A DNA stretch of 64,000 nt from Zanthoxylum bungeanum. Lineage: Eukaryota > Streptophyta > Magnoliopsida > Sapindales > Rutaceae. Below, in pieces: positions 10,661 to 23,433 of the stretch (positions are counted from its first letter, which is position 1; every line of letters begins with the position of its first letter). A program made the position numbers and the translations under genes. The notes under the pieces are model-generated. The model saw nothing but the letters and a program-made list of their open reading frames with translations. It made no database searches and was not told where the DNA came from. The stretch is from the NCBI GenBank assembly GCA_019454045.1, contig SKCR01007818.1:584909-648908 (forward strand). Direction: 5' to 3'.

Positions 10661-13600
10661 ATGGCGTCGTCTCCTTCTCATCACACTCATATTCCCCTCT
10701 CTTCAGACCCTGGTAATTGAATTAGATTAATTTAATTTAATTAAATTGCAATTAGATTTAATTTCGATCGTGATTTTAATTTTTAAAGTTTAGGTTATAA
10801 TTGAGCTTTGCTGAATCGTTCATTCTGGATTGCCTGCTGATGTAATTAGATTCAGTTTTCATTTAGCTTAGTGTATTTTTGAACTTGATTTCTGTTTGGT
10901 TACCTAGAAATTGTACGATAATGAAAGATAAGATTTCCTTCCTGTTTTGAACTTAGGGTTAGGGAAGTGGAATTTTTTGGAAGAAATTTCAAATTTACGC
11001 ATAAATTTATGATGTAAGCAAGTGATTTTGAGTGATCTGGAATTAAATTAATCATCCTTTGGGTAATTATTGGTTGGAGCTTTTATTGACTTGTAATGCA
11101 ACCTTTTTTTTCATAATATTTTTATATATTTTTAAACTTTTTATTTCAGATGGCAAACCCATAGATTCAGTAGTTCCAATCCATATTGTGACCAATGCTT
11201 CTCAACTACCAGCTGAATTTCTGGAACCCTCGTCCGAGAGGCAATTGGTCATGGGTTTTGACTGTGAGGGAGTTGACCTATGTCGCCATGGAAGTCTTTG
11301 TGTTATGCAGGTATATTGTTTTTAATGCTCCTGTTTGTCCATGTTTAAGCATATGTGCTAAATAAGACATCAATTTATTAACCTTTATTTGTGTTTTACT
11401 GGGAATGAACCAAACCCCACCCCATCCAGTTTATGGTGTATGAGTAAATTTTATAAACTAAGGTTTTGTGCTTTTTGGCAGCTAGCATTTCCAGATGCTA
11501 TATATCTGGTTGACGCCATTCAGGGTGGAGAGACGCTTATGAAAGCCTGTAAGCCTGCACTTGAGTCTAGTTACATCACAAAAGTTATTCACGATTGCAA
11601 ACGAGATAGTGAGGTCTCTCATCGAATTTTTGTTTATTTCTGCATCATGGCATGTGTGATTTCCTTGTCAGTATGCAATCTCTGTTTTTCAATTAATTAT
11701 TTAATTCTTTTTGTAGGCATTATATTTTCAATTTGGCATCAAGCTGCACAGTGTTGTGGATACCCAGGTAAATATACTTGATAACCTGCTGAAACCTTTG
11801 TACATGATTGTGCGCCATATTAGACACTTTTTTTGAGATATAAAGATGACCTAGTTTTATTTTATTTGGAGACATTAGGAATGGAAAACAAGTGACTATA
11901 AGTTTTGAGCTGTCAAAGTTATCTTTTTATTTATTTATTTATGTAAATGCCTTACCTACCTTCATTTATGGACGGTTCTGGCCATGTCTTTAAAGTTTAA
12001 ATTATCACTGCTTTATCTGTTTACAGCTGGGGAGATCTTCTATATGTAGAAGGAAAAGTATGTCCCAGTTGTATAAAGAAATTTTGCATTATCAGTCTGT
12101 AATTTACTTTCGGAAATGGATTGTGGTGTTAATCTGGAAATGTGTTAAGCCACATTAGACTATTGCAGTGATCAAAATGAAATGATTCAGGTAGAAAAGA
12201 CTGGTCCTTAGATGAGGTTGATGATTGATGACTTATGATGCTTAGTGGATTCACCAGTTCTTTTTAAATAATAATAATAGAAACAACAGCTCTTTCTTTG
12301 GTACTTGTTTGATTTGTAAACTTGCTTATTACTTGATGTGAACTTGTAATGTTTGAGATCACTTGTCAATTTAGGTATCTTTTTCAAGCTTTACACTTAT
12401 ATTACAGGAAAAACAATTTAGATTTGAATTTTCTTATACAAGTAAAATTCTGATTGAGTTTGGAGTCATCAATTTATTATTGACATAATCCAGTGAATAG
12501 ACATCTAAAAGTTCCCTTTTTTCCCTTGTGGGTTGCAGATTGCTTATTCTCTAATAGAGGAGCAGGAAGGCCGGAAAAGATCACCGGATGACTACATATC
12601 ATTTGTTGGCCTTCTCGCAGATCCATGCTATTGTGGTATTTATATGTCGTGGTATCCATTTAAGTAATAATTTGTTTCGTGTCGTTGAATATTTTTGTTT
12701 TCCTCAACATTTGTTTGCTTGGTCTAGTGTTTATAGTGAAATGAGTCCTGCAAATTGCTTCCAAATTCCAATGATTTATTCTCTATAGTTACCCGGATGC
12801 CTTTCTTTTGATAAATCAGTTGTGCTTTGTTGTCTCAGAAGTTAGGCTTTGTAGAAAATTTACTTCTCCCATTGCCCAATTAATCCAACCAAGACAAGAA
12901 AATAGATGAGCAAAGAAAATGTGTTGGTTACTTGGTTTTGCCAATTACAGTTGAAGCTTTATCTATCATCTTATGTCCATCTGGGGTTCCCTTTTCTGCT
13001 ATTAAGCTGCACTCTATGCTTTTTAGTTCTTAAGACTTGATTTATTTGGCCTATTTTCTGCATAGATTTGATAAGTGAAGGCCTTCACTTGCTTGCTGTT
13101 CAGGATAAAGTTGTGATCGGGACTATACAGATTTAACAGCACTTTTTTGTTCTCGACTTGATTATTATTTGTATTTTATCATTTTCTGATACTGCTGCCT
13201 GCTAGTGTTGTTAGACTTTTCAAGTCTTTGGTCTTTGATCAGACTTGTTTTATTGTCCTCCACTCATTCTTGCAACTTTTGCATTATTTATCATTTTATC
13301 AAGTTGTTGAATTGTATTGCTGTTGTTGTTGGTTTTTTTTTTTTTTTTTTAATGTAGGTATATCTTATCAAGAGAAGGAAGAAGTTCGTGTCCTCCTTAG
13401 GCAGGTTAGTTTTAAAGTGTAATTCATTCTGAAATTCTGGGCTATGGTAGTTCAAATTTCTGGAGTTTTCATGGAATTAAAAGTTTATTGTTGCCTGGAT
13501 TTGATTCTATCTAATTGTTTGGGATAAGCCTTTTTGGATAGCTAAATGTTGTTGTTTGGAAGATTTTGTGCATGATTTCACAGCTTCTAGCTAGAAAGGA

Positions 13601-15975
13601 TTTCAATATAAGGCTTAAACCTCAAAACTTAGTACACAAGATCACGAGCTATGAGGCTTACACCCCAAAACTTAAAACATAGCAGACTGCTAATGTTCGT
13701 TAAATCAGTGCCGAGACTTTGCGACACACTTACCATTCAAGATGCTTAGACAATTATGTTTAAATAAAAATGACTGTATACAGGACCATGAGCTACGAGA
13801 CTTTAACCTAAAAAATTAATATTGATAATTTTCAAGAAAATCAGTGTCAGTGTATTTTATGTTTGCCCATACTTGCTATTCCTGATGCTAAGACAATTTT
13901 TTGCTAAAATTACCAAGTGAAGATCTGACTTTTCTGCAATATGCACAAAAACACTAATTAGTCTACTGTCTGTCTCTGTTATATACAGGACCCCCAGTTT
14001 TGGACACACAGGCCACTAACTGAACTGATGGTCCGCGCAGCTGCGGATGATGTCCGCTTTCTACCCTACATCTATCACAATATGATGAAGAAACTAAACC
14101 AACGATCCCTATGGTATCTTGCAGTTCGCAGTGCGCTGTATTGTCGATGTTTCTGCATCAATGATAATGATTATGTCGATTGGCCATCTCTCCCACCTGT
14201 TCCAGGTTCTTACATCTTGCGAATTTCTGTACTGTTACAACTTAGTTTTTTTTCCCTGTTTGTATATTCTATGAAATATAAAAAATAAAATAAATAAAAA
14301 ATCAATTTAATGGACTTTGTACGATCACCATTTTGCACGAGGGAAATCTTTCCTTCCAATCAGTCATGTTGAGCATGTCATATCGGAGGAACAGCAGAAA
14401 TAGGGGAAGAAGCGTGATGTACTGATGTTTGGGTTACTGAAATTTCTCAATATGATTCCATTTGAATTATAAGCTTTTGATGTTAAATTCCAGCTGTATC
14501 ATACCAACTCATTCAGGAGTCATTACCTTTCAAGATAAAATTCACTACTCACAAACTTCTTCATTTTCAGTACTTGTTATCTTTTCTTGGCAATTTTTTT
14601 ACTGAAATGCTGGATAATTGATTTAAGTATTGCTATGGTGTTGTAAAGTATTTGCTTATAGTTTGTTACAGCCAATGTGTTTCTTATGATTTATGTGCAT
14701 TTTGCTGCTTTCTTTTATGATCTATGAGGGTATTAAAATCATTATCAAAATTATGAATAAGATGAGAAATCTGTATGGATGCTGTATGCAGCATATGCTT
14801 TCCAATATTTGCACTACTAAATGAGATTTTGGATGGTATAGGAGCAGCGAAACTAGACTTCCAGTCATTCTAAACTTGATGTATGGTTTTAACTTTTAAT
14901 AATACTAAAGGACAGGAGACTTTTTTTTCCCCTATTCCATAAGCCTGGTAAACTTGCTGTTAGGACTTTAAGGATGCTGATCTAGGAGTGTGGTTTGTCT
15001 ATGTAGATTACTTGATTGTGGAGGGAGATACTCCTGAGGAAGAAATCCTGTCAATGCTTGATGTACCTGCTGGAAAGATGGGACGTATAATAGGAAGAAG
15101 AGGTTCTTCTATTTTGGCTATAAAGGAATCGTGCAAGTATATATATGTCTCTCTTCTCTTTGTAATGCACAAATGCATTTTCATTTTTAAAAATACCAAT
15201 TTGGTTATCTTGGTCTTACTTTTGCAGCGCGGAAATTCTCATTGGAGGTGCCAAGGGTCCACCAGACAAGGTTAGTCAATAAATTTATTGAATAATTATA
15301 CTCTGCTGCAGTCATGGTATCTTCACATACACCAAACATCAATATCCTCACCCAAATTCAAGTTCCAGAATTTAGGATGAAAGCATATAAACTGTGACAT
15401 GGCAATCATTAAAGTAGTCTCACTTCTCTGGCCACAACATTCAAGTCTAAGAGCATATAGTTATGAAAGCCGATTTAGAAAGCATTGTGGATAGTTCCGG
15501 CCTCCGGGCTTCCTTAGCATTGATTTTCTTGTTTACCCCCTAATGGCTCTGGAATGACTGAATTACATCACTGCTTACCCTTTTTCATCTTTTAGAAGTT
15601 ATACCTTTACTGAGTTCATTGTCAATTTCTCTTCCATTTATTTTGTTAATTCATTCCTGGGCTTCATTTAGTACCTTGAATAATCTGTAAATTGGGGTCA
15701 TCCCACCTCAATAGAATTTTCCAATAGAATGCTTTCTCGAAGGTGAGGGTTGCTCAGTCGACATTTAGAAGTTGAGGCTCAAATTCAAAAAATAACAAAA
15801 ACTTTTAGTTCATGTGCCTGTAGAATAGAAGACCGTTCACAAATGGAGTATAAATCTGTGTTTTTAAAGTGCCAAATTAAGTTGCGGTTTCATGCAGGTG
15901 TTCGTCATAGGACCAGTGAAGCAGGTGAGGAAAGCAGAAGCCATGTTAAGGGGAAGGATGCTGGAAATGTATTAA
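10661..15975 (+). CDS. DEDD 3'-5' exonuclease with C-terminal KH domain (At2g25910 type)
   Basis: This is a probable RNA-processing nuclease of the RNase D/EXD1-like class fused to an RNA-binding KH domain. Ten exons splice in phase to 335 residues: 10661-10712, 11150-11310, 11482-11613, 11717-11767, 12539-12635, 13358-13404, 13989-14205, 15007-15136, 15228-15270 and 15898-15975 (TAA). Exo I is MGFDCEG with D55 and E57. Exo II is VIHDCKRDS with D109. Exo III is RAAADDVRFL with D200/D201; the Tyr common in DEDDy enzymes is Arg here. The KH domain (about 270-330) has the GxxG loop GRRG at 282-285. The first ATG in this frame was chosen because it joins exon 2 in phase; an out-of-frame ATG lies at 10647. 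The gene is divergent from ELF3. Substrate and location are unknown to me. Confidence 0.9.
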
Positions 15976-16368
15976 GGAACATATGTCATTATGCTTGCTT
16001 TATCTTTATGATAATAATCAGAGATTCCAGAGGATTAAGTGTTCTTGAATGTTATTTGGGTAGCATGCCTAAATGTGAAGGTTCTGAAACACCAAATTAT
16101 TATCCAATGATTGTTCTGGCATCGTTAGCGCACCGGGTAGATAAATTTGAGAATCCTATTTTCCGGTCATTAATTAATATGATTTTTGTGTTATAAATTT
16201 CTAGTTTTGGGGCGTTCACAACTTCACATTAACATGATGCTATTAGCAAAGTCGAAACTCTAGTCCTTTCAGCAGCAGAACCTGGAATCTTCAGTGCCCA
16301 CATAGGAGAAACGGCAATCAATAACCACTCACCTTCCCAGATGTTCCAACAAATCCGTGGTTCCTAAT
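15976..16368. other. 3' flank of the exonuclease-KH gene
   Basis: This is AT-rich trailing sequence, presumably 3' UTR and intergenic. No further exon is supported. Confidence 0.5.
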
Positions 16369-16381
16369 GGCACAGAGGCAT

Positions 16382-16565
16382 ATAAATATTTTTTTTTTGG
16401 AAATATTGAAAATATCGTCATCAAATCACTCGATTCGGACTTAATAAGAGCGGATAAAATCTCCGTCTGTTTTGGGTTCTTATAAAAAAACGCATCTCAT
16501 GAATTCGAACACAAGACTTGAAGGCTAAATCCTGAATTTTACATCATCAAACCATGCTCATTGGG
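16382..16565 (-). mobile_element. Old SINE with 13-bp target-site duplication
   Basis: The poly(T) at the left, the segments ttcttataaaaaaacgca and gaattcgaaca, and the overall order match the reverse of the SINE at 2056-2244. Identical flanks ggcacagaggcat lie at 16369-16381 and 16566-16578. The body is diverged, so this is an older insertion than the copy at 2056. Confidence 0.75.
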
Positions 16566-16571
16566 GGCACA

Positions 16572-16845
16572 GAGGCATCAGGCATAGATGTCAAAGCATC
16601 GTTACATACAAAACAAATAAACCACACATTTCGATTGTCAATTCGTTTCTGATTTGTAAACCTGAAGCAGATGCGAAATTCTTACAGCATTTAACTAACC
16701 AAAGGAGCGGCACAGAGGCATAGATGGCAGAGCATCTTTACATACAAAACAAAAATAACCAGACATTTCGATTGTCAATTCGTTTCTGATTCGTAAACCT
16801 GAAGCAGATGCGAAATTCTTACAGCGTTTAACTAACCAAAGGAGC
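16572..16845. repeat. 137-bp tandem duplication between convergent genes
   Basis: Two copies (about 16572-16708 and 16709-16845) share long identical blocks such as atttcgattgtcaattcg and gaagcagatgcgaaattctt, with scattered differences. The repeated unit includes the right-hand target-site copy of the SINE at 16382, so the tandem event probably followed the SINE insertion. Confidence 0.85.
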
Positions 16846-17097
16846 CACCAAAACTCCTCACGACTTTAGATATTAGTAACTTTGCATCCGATCCAAATTT
16901 CACTTGAAACCATGCAAACTCTCCACTCGTGATTACATTACACAATAATCAAGTCAAAGTATGTTTTTTTTTTTAATGTATTTATGAAACAGAGAGACTC
17001 AGCACGCATATGATCAATGCTTTAAATAGCTTATAGCCAAATAGGCAAAAAAAGGATAGGGAATACAATACAGTAGTCAAAATGAATGGGAAAGAAT

Positions 17098-20000
17098 TTA
17101 CTTATTAAAGCTACCAAATTGATATTGTTGGCTGCCAAAGTTTGAGAATGAGTCATCACCAGCCGACTGAGTAGATGTGATCCCAGATTTACTGAGACCA
17201 GTTCCAGTGCCCATCGCTCTTCCCATGTAAAATGATGTGGGGGGTCCCTTTTCCCTTTCATCTGAACCATCACTTAATCCACCCACGATGCCAACATCTG
17301 CCAGTGATACCTTCTTGGCTGCAAAGTCCAGGAACAGGGTGATTATGAGAGAAACTCGAGGTACTTGAGTCACAACAGAAGAATAGAGTAAATCAAAAAA
17401 ATAATTGAAAATGCCAATATATATAGTTTTAAATGATGTGTTATAGATGTGAGTAATAGATCTTGATGCGTAAACATGTAACTTAACTATGCTGAGGAAA
17501 TTAAGACACTTGGTAAGATATACTTACGAGCAGATATATTAAGATCAATTATCCCACGGCTTAATGAATCTGCCCAAATTCCAGACTTCACCTGGAAAGC
17601 GTCCTTTTTGATTGGAGGATTAGAGACTGCTGAAGACTTTCCAACCAAGTCATTGAGGCTAGAATCACTGGTAGGATTTTGTGTACGTTCGGTAGATGAA
17701 TTAGCGTCAGAAGTGAATGCTCCAAAAATATCAGATCCATCAAAACTATTAATAGGAACTGCAGCAAATGGATCAACAATGGTAGAAGTTGACGGCTCAA
17801 ATTTTGGAGCCTTAGGTTCTGGCTGCACAACTGGTTCAGTGGCAGCAAAAGGGTCAACTGGCGCAGGAGCAGCAGATGAAGCCACAGGTTGGGAAGCAAA
17901 TAGATCAACTTCCATCTGCATATATGATGGACAATTAAAAAAAAGGATTAGCGTAGAAACAAATTGGTTTTAGCCAAAGGATAATTAACACACCCAGATT
18001 CCTGCTTAATATAAACCAATGCCTGTAAAATTTCAAATCAATAACTAAAATATCTTTCAACTTTATTAATCAAACAATGTTGTACAGTTTTTGGACTTCT
18101 AATTGCCTAGTAATATGTTTCTGCTGGTAAATCCGAAGTCATCATATATGTTCTAGCAATGCCTCATCAACAACACACATACACAAAAACATACAAACAC
18201 ATACATTATAGCAATTCTAGAAACACAGGTGAAAATGAATCTGACCTCAGTCTGAGAATTTGCTCCCATTCCTAGCTTAGGTTGAGCCGATACAAAAGTT
18301 GCATCAGCAAAAAGATCAACGTCTGAGTTATTACCATTCATGGAAGATGTTTGTGCAGGAACAGAGGTTGGGGCATCCATTAGATCACCAATCAAACTAT
18401 CTCCAAATAGATCCACTTGCTTAGAGTTCCCAGCAGCTGACTCTGACAAATAGGACAATCGACAATATATGGTGAGACACACCTTCCTATATGAATTATT
18501 AGATGAAAGACTGGCAGGTCTGCATGCAATGAATGTAGAAATACGGTTTGCACCAATTATCTAATTGTGCATATTTATTATAATAGTATGAAGTGCATTT
18601 CACAGAAATGCATTCTAGAACTACACCATAAACATTCGCGAACAAAATACATCAAGCACAAGGTTTCCACAGCAGCTGCAAATTTCTGGCACATTATACA
18701 ACTAAATGAACCACATTACTCCCAAACAGCGAAAAGTTCTCTAGCCTTCACACAATGTCAAAGTGCTATCCCAAATCCCCACAAGAATCCCCCCATCCCT
18801 CATCCACCTAAGGTCATGCATTCAATCACTTCATGATCATGGAACATAATGCTAAAGAACCAGATTTTTTTCCCAATCTATTCATGTACAATCTTTTGAT
18901 TTGTGGTGATTGATTAAACATATAAATCTGTGCATGTATGATTCCCTTCTTTACAAACCACATCATACCAGAACAAGCATCATGCAAGATGATTACATCG
19001 CTGATTTTGAAGGATTGCTTGAGCTTTGAGAAGGAATTGAACCATTTCACACAGAATACTTACTATTACTAGAAGTTCCTCGAGGATCAAAATCATCAAA
19101 ATCATCGTCATACTTCTTTGAGGGATTGCTTGAGCTTTGAGAAGGAATTGAACCATATTTATCGGAGTCATTCGACTTTATTGCTGATTTTGATGCATTG
19201 GATGACATATTATCTTGATCCTTGCTGCAAAAGTATCATTACCAAATAAATAATATTACCCAAATAAATAATATTACAAATCAATATACTAACTACAAAG
19301 AGGTAGCACATGCGTGTATGTATCAATGGATGCATGTAAGAGGGAAAGAGATGTGGAAGGAGAGAGCAGTGATATTAAAGGCGCAAGGCGCAAAAGGTCC
19401 TAGAGCCTAGGCACGCGCCTGAGGAATGTGAGGCGCATATTTGTATATATAATTTTTCAATTAAAAAAATAGGAACATGTATATTCTTCTAATCTTTTTT
19501 GTTTCGACTTTCGAGTATTTTTTAATATTTTGACCAAATTATGACAAAATATTTATAAATTATTGCACTAAATTACATTTATGTACATCACTGTATTCAT
19601 AACTAAGTTGCTATGATAACTAAGATATTAATATTTACTTATATTGTCTCATGTACAATTTCTGTTATTTACTAGTATAAACTTTTAGTTAAAATTATGT
19701 CCCCAATAATTATAAATGTTTGATCTAATAATTGGCAAACATTTTTATTTTACAAAATATTTTTTTTCTTATAATTTTTAACAATCCCAAAAAATTATGT
19801 GAGAGCCATGTCAAAAGTAAATAAATTAAATTATGAGATTTCTTGTTTTTATTCTTCTTCTTTTTAACTCTCTCTGCTGGAAAAAACCAAAAACAGTAAA
19901 AAAGTGAGCTTTAATCAATGAAATCGGGTCAAAAATCAAAATTTTTGGCATCAGGCGCGCGCATCGTCGACTATGTGCGCGCCTGATACACGTCGCCTCG

Positions 20001-22055
20001 CCTGGTTGTCCTCTATGCACGCGCCTTTGATAACACTGAGAGAGAATCGCACTGGAACAGCACGCCCTTCACCAACTAAGCATCAGAAAGTGAAGGTCAA
20101 AAGCTGCATGCCCAGCAATAATACAAATCCCTTCTCCATGGAGACAGTATAAAAAGAAATATTGTCGCAGGAAACCATTTAAAACTTAGCACATACTCCA
20201 GTCTTACTCACAGAAACATAAAAATTATAACATAATAAAGTCCAAACCTGCCATAACGTGCAGACCCCTTCTTCAAGGTGTTTCCTTGGTTCTGACTTGC
20301 AGCAACTTGGCGTGACTTTCCAAAGGTATCATTTCCGTTGTTTCCTTCTCCATATGGATCCCTATCTCTATAACTATCTCTGAAGTTGTCACCTGAACCT
20401 CCGTACCGATCACTACTCCCATAGCTACCAGTACCAAAAGAGGCTGCACCTGACTTATAAGTTATTCCAGTAGATGAAAGTCCGAAATACCTAACAATAG
20501 TAGCAAGCACAATTATTGCAGGGAACAATCCAACAGTAGAATTCATAGAAGCTGAAGTTAAACCATATATTTTCAGTTCCTGAGCTTATTACATACTTCT
20601 CACTGTTCGCAGCAGCTTTATTTCTAACTTCTTCTATTTTATCTTTATTGTTCAAAAGGGCCACAATATTCTCTGTCTTCTTCCTCACATTAATTCCCAT
20701 ATCCTTTCCATTTGGCTCAACATACTCAAAGCTTGATAGAGACTTACCCATGATCATAGAAAAAGAAAAACAATTAGACAACACAAAAAAAAATCTGAAG
20801 AAGTCGGAGAATTGCAAACACAGTCAGCAAAATATACTAGAATAGGCCTTACTGATATCTGGAAAGTATGTTCTATTATGTCATCAACTGCACGTTCTGA
20901 TCCATGGGATATCAGATACTCTATAACAGCCAATGCCTGACATATAAGAAGTTTCAGATGTTGAGTGCTTTAAAAACACCTATTAGCCAAAAGTAGGAAT
21001 ATAGATGTAAAATCTATGTATCATATGATTTCCAAAATTGATAAAGCAAGAAACAAGAAATGTGTCACCTTGTAAACATAGCGCCAGTCCTTGCCAGTCT
21101 CACCCAATCTTGTCCATAGAACATTCATAACCATCTGACATTCAGTGCTAAAAGACATTGCGTCTAATCAGTTCATCAGTTCAATGCAAGATATAATACT
21201 TTCAACACATCATATCTCATAAAAGAATTTAAGGAAACTAACAATTTTTTGGTAGCCTGTGCTATCTCCGCCAATGCAGTGCCATGAGGACCCCATGGTT
21301 CATCGTCTGTTGCATCTAATACCTACATCAGAATGAGAAAATTCACGCTTGAAAATAATAATAAGCTCATAATGCCAGGAATGATTTATATGCTCCAAAG
21401 GTTACAGGCTTCAACTGCAACACAATCAAAACCTGGAAACCATCTAATCGGCACACAGTAACACAAACATATCATTACCCAAAAAGATCCGATCAATCCA
21501 TCAGGTAAAGAAACAGAAACATTAAAAAATACATAAAATTGAAAAGCAATAGAAACACAAGTTCAGTTTTTAACAGAAACAATTAATGTGGATTGCAATA
21601 CTTCAAACCGTTTACTAATACATATACAAATTCGAACAAAAAAATCATTTAAGTAAATTGTCTTCTAGATTTTCATCAATAAACCAATTTCTAATCACAA
21701 TAACATACAATCCTAACCCAAAAAATAAAGCTGGAGTTCAAAAACTAAGGATCAGATAGGAAATTCTAACATTAACTCTGTCAGTGAAATCAATTCATCA
21801 AACTCTTAAATATTTCTAGTACAAATAAGTGAATCATACTAGCATAATCTAGGATACTTAATCTAATCAGTCAGCTTAAACATTTCTTACCAAAACGCAA
21901 AATATAAATATTAGATTTCCAACCAATCAATAAATCTCATATTTATATAAAAAAAAAAATTACATTAAACATTAAGAAATCATCAAAGCGTAAATATTTA
22001 CTTTTTGTTCGATCTCCGGAACCTTCAAAACCTTCAAATTCACCTCCCTCTTTCT

Positions 22056-22094
<39 letters not shown>

Positions 22095-22201
22095 GTTATT
22101 TCAGAACGGTAACTGAACGAATTGTATAAATTGCGAAAAAAGAGGGGGGGAAAAGCTCACATTTCGCGAACCGTCTGATCGAAGACCTTCATGAAATCCA
22201 T
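17098..22201 (-). CDS. EPN1: EPSIN1-type ENTH-domain clathrin adaptor
   Basis: Epsins bind membrane phospholipid through ENTH and recruit clathrin and AP adaptors. Arabidopsis EPSIN1 works in trans-Golgi-to-vacuole and plasma-membrane protein traffic. Eleven exons splice in phase to 563 residues: 22161-22201, 22002-22053, 21243-21322, 21069-21147, 20853-20936, 20597-20742, 20248-20490, 19064-19224, 18246-18442, 17528-17915 and 17098-17318 (TAA). The ENTH domain spans about residues 1-160 ([66 protein letters not shown]). The disordered tail has a [11 protein letters not shown] block, VDLF repeats, two VDPFAA adaptor motifs, variant DIF and DAF sites, and a clathrin-box-like IIDLNI near a conserved [10 protein letters not shown]. 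Length is close to the Arabidopsis protein (about 560). The acceptor before exon 6 is weak in pyrimidines. Confidence 0.93.
19009..19045 (-). repeat. Intronic copy of EPSIN exon-8 sequence
   Basis: Just downstream of the exon-8 donor (19063), the intron contains a copy of the exon block ggattgcttgagctttgaga, which lies at about 19116-19150 inside the exon. A local partial duplication placed exonic sequence in the intron; no splice sites flank the copy. Confidence 0.7.
19378..20027. mobile_element. Non-autonomous DNA transposon with GGCGC-rich ends in an EPSIN intron
   Basis: The left end begins aaggcgcaaggcgc and the right end finishes gcgcctt, so the tips are inverted repeats. Both ends have subterminal GGCGC/GCGCC repeats and the 500-bp core is AT-rich. 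The flanks tgatatta (19370-19377) and tgataaca (20028-20035) agree at 6 of 8 positions, which suggests a decayed 8-bp hAT-type duplication. No transposase is encoded. Confidence 0.65.
22058..22092 (-). repeat. 35-nt pure homopolymer forming the EPSIN intron-1 pyrimidine tract
   Basis: The plus strand has 35 consecutive A. On the transcribed strand this is T35 followed directly by GCAG and exon 2, so it is the polypyrimidine tract of the 3' splice site. Confidence 0.9.
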
Positions 22202-22430
22202 GATGGATCTGATATTTGAAAAAAAAAATATTACAGATTAGATCTAAGCGAATTACGGGAAATTTAAATGTGAAATTAATAAATAAAGCGAATATTAGGA
22301 ACCTTTAATTTCAGATCTCGGAGATTGTTGCAGAGGTAATTAGACGACGAATCTGGTGTCGATCTGTGGGGATTTTATTGGCGAGAGCGCGATAGCGATA
22401 AATAGATATACACTTAATTAAAAATTAAAA
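22202..22430 (-). promoter_or_regulatory. EPSIN 5' leader with probable UTR intron
   Basis: Reading the minus strand, a donor (AATTAAAG|GTTCC) near 22302 and an acceptor (AAATATCAG|ATCC) about 10 nt before the ATG suggest a short 5'-UTR intron. Upstream sequence to about 22430 would be first exon and core promoter. No strong TATA box was located. Confidence 0.4.
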
Positions 22431-22850
22431 CGACGACGTTCGTTAAGCAACAAGATCGTTTCATTTTTATTTTTCATTTTTAGTTTTTACTGCTTTTCTG
22501 TGTTTATTATACTTTCACTTTTTTAGAAATAAATTAATGTGTCATTTAAATGTCGTTGCAATTCATTGGACTTGCAGAAGATATACGGGTAAAAATTATT
22601 TATTTTGGTCGTTTTTTTTTTTTTTTTTTTTTAGATTTAAGATAAAAATTCGTCCTGAATTCGAAATCGGTATAAAAAATTATTTTGAATTTCATACCGA
22701 ATAGTTTAGATCCTAAATCCCAAACCGGCAAGAGGACACAGTTCAAATCCTAGATGATACGTCTAATCTGGGGTTTGGGCAGAGTGAATGTGCAATTGAT
22801 AAAGAAGGTATTTATTTAAACATGATGAAAAATCATTGTGAATTTGATAC
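22431..22850. other. EPSIN upstream region between promoter and retroelement
   Basis: AT-rich sequence with a T-run near 22613-22632. No gene is seen. Its right edge, gatac (22846-22850), would be the target-site copy of the retroelement that follows, but the partner copy was not found. Confidence 0.45.
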
Positions 22851-23389
22851 TGTTGACAAAAGAAGAAATGTCACCCTGGAGCGAAATCGCCCTAGAACGA
22901 ATGAGTAATGGGTGAAGGCAAGAAGGGCGACGGAGCGATCAGAGTAATCACTGGATAAAACAGCAATTAGAGCGACAAAAACTCAGAGCGACCGAAGCAG
23001 CGATCAGAACGAGAACACGCGATGCAATTGATCCCACGACTACAGCAGTTAAGCAGTTATCCCTCCACGATCAAGCAGTTGAGACGCACGGCTAAACGGT
23101 TGAAGACATGATCCAACAGTTGCAGGGAGTTACTGGAATTGCCCAAGCGGTTTACAAGCTTCACTATAAAAGCTCACTCGTACAAAGAGAAAAATCTCGA
23201 TCAAATGAAGACTCAAACGAGCATATTTTTTATTTCTTAGCTTTGCAACTTTTAGGACTGTAATTTGTGTGCTTGCGCCCCTGAAGGTTTATTCACTTAA
23301 TCAAACACCCCCTGCTGGGACTCTGTCTCAGGAGGTTTGAACCTTACATGTTTCTCTTTCTTCTTCGCGCATAAAAATCGCGCAAACAG
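22851..23389 (+). repeat. Probable 5' LTR of the Tat element
   Basis: It starts TGTTGACAAAAG and ends GCGCAAACA, and is followed by a gypsy-type primer binding region. It contains a TATA box (tataaaa at 23165-23171), as expected for a U3/R boundary. The boundaries rest on TG...CA and the adjoining PBS, not on comparison with a second LTR. Confidence 0.65.
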
Positions 23390-23393
23390 TTTT

Positions 23394-23413
23394 TTGGCGA
23401 CCACAGTGGGAGA
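23394..23413 (+). other. Primer binding site region
   Basis: The sequence tttggcgaccacagtgggag lies a few bases after the LTR end. TGG followed by a G/C-rich stretch is the usual form of a tRNA-primed site in plant gypsy elements. The tRNA partner was not identified. Confidence 0.5.
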
Positions 23414-23433
23414 CTTGGTGTAAGAAGTGGAGA

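Noticed and set aside
15750..16196. ORF of 148 codons at the end of the exonuclease-KH gene
   Set aside because: It overlaps intron 9 and exon 10 in a different frame; the in-phase KH ending is the better reading.
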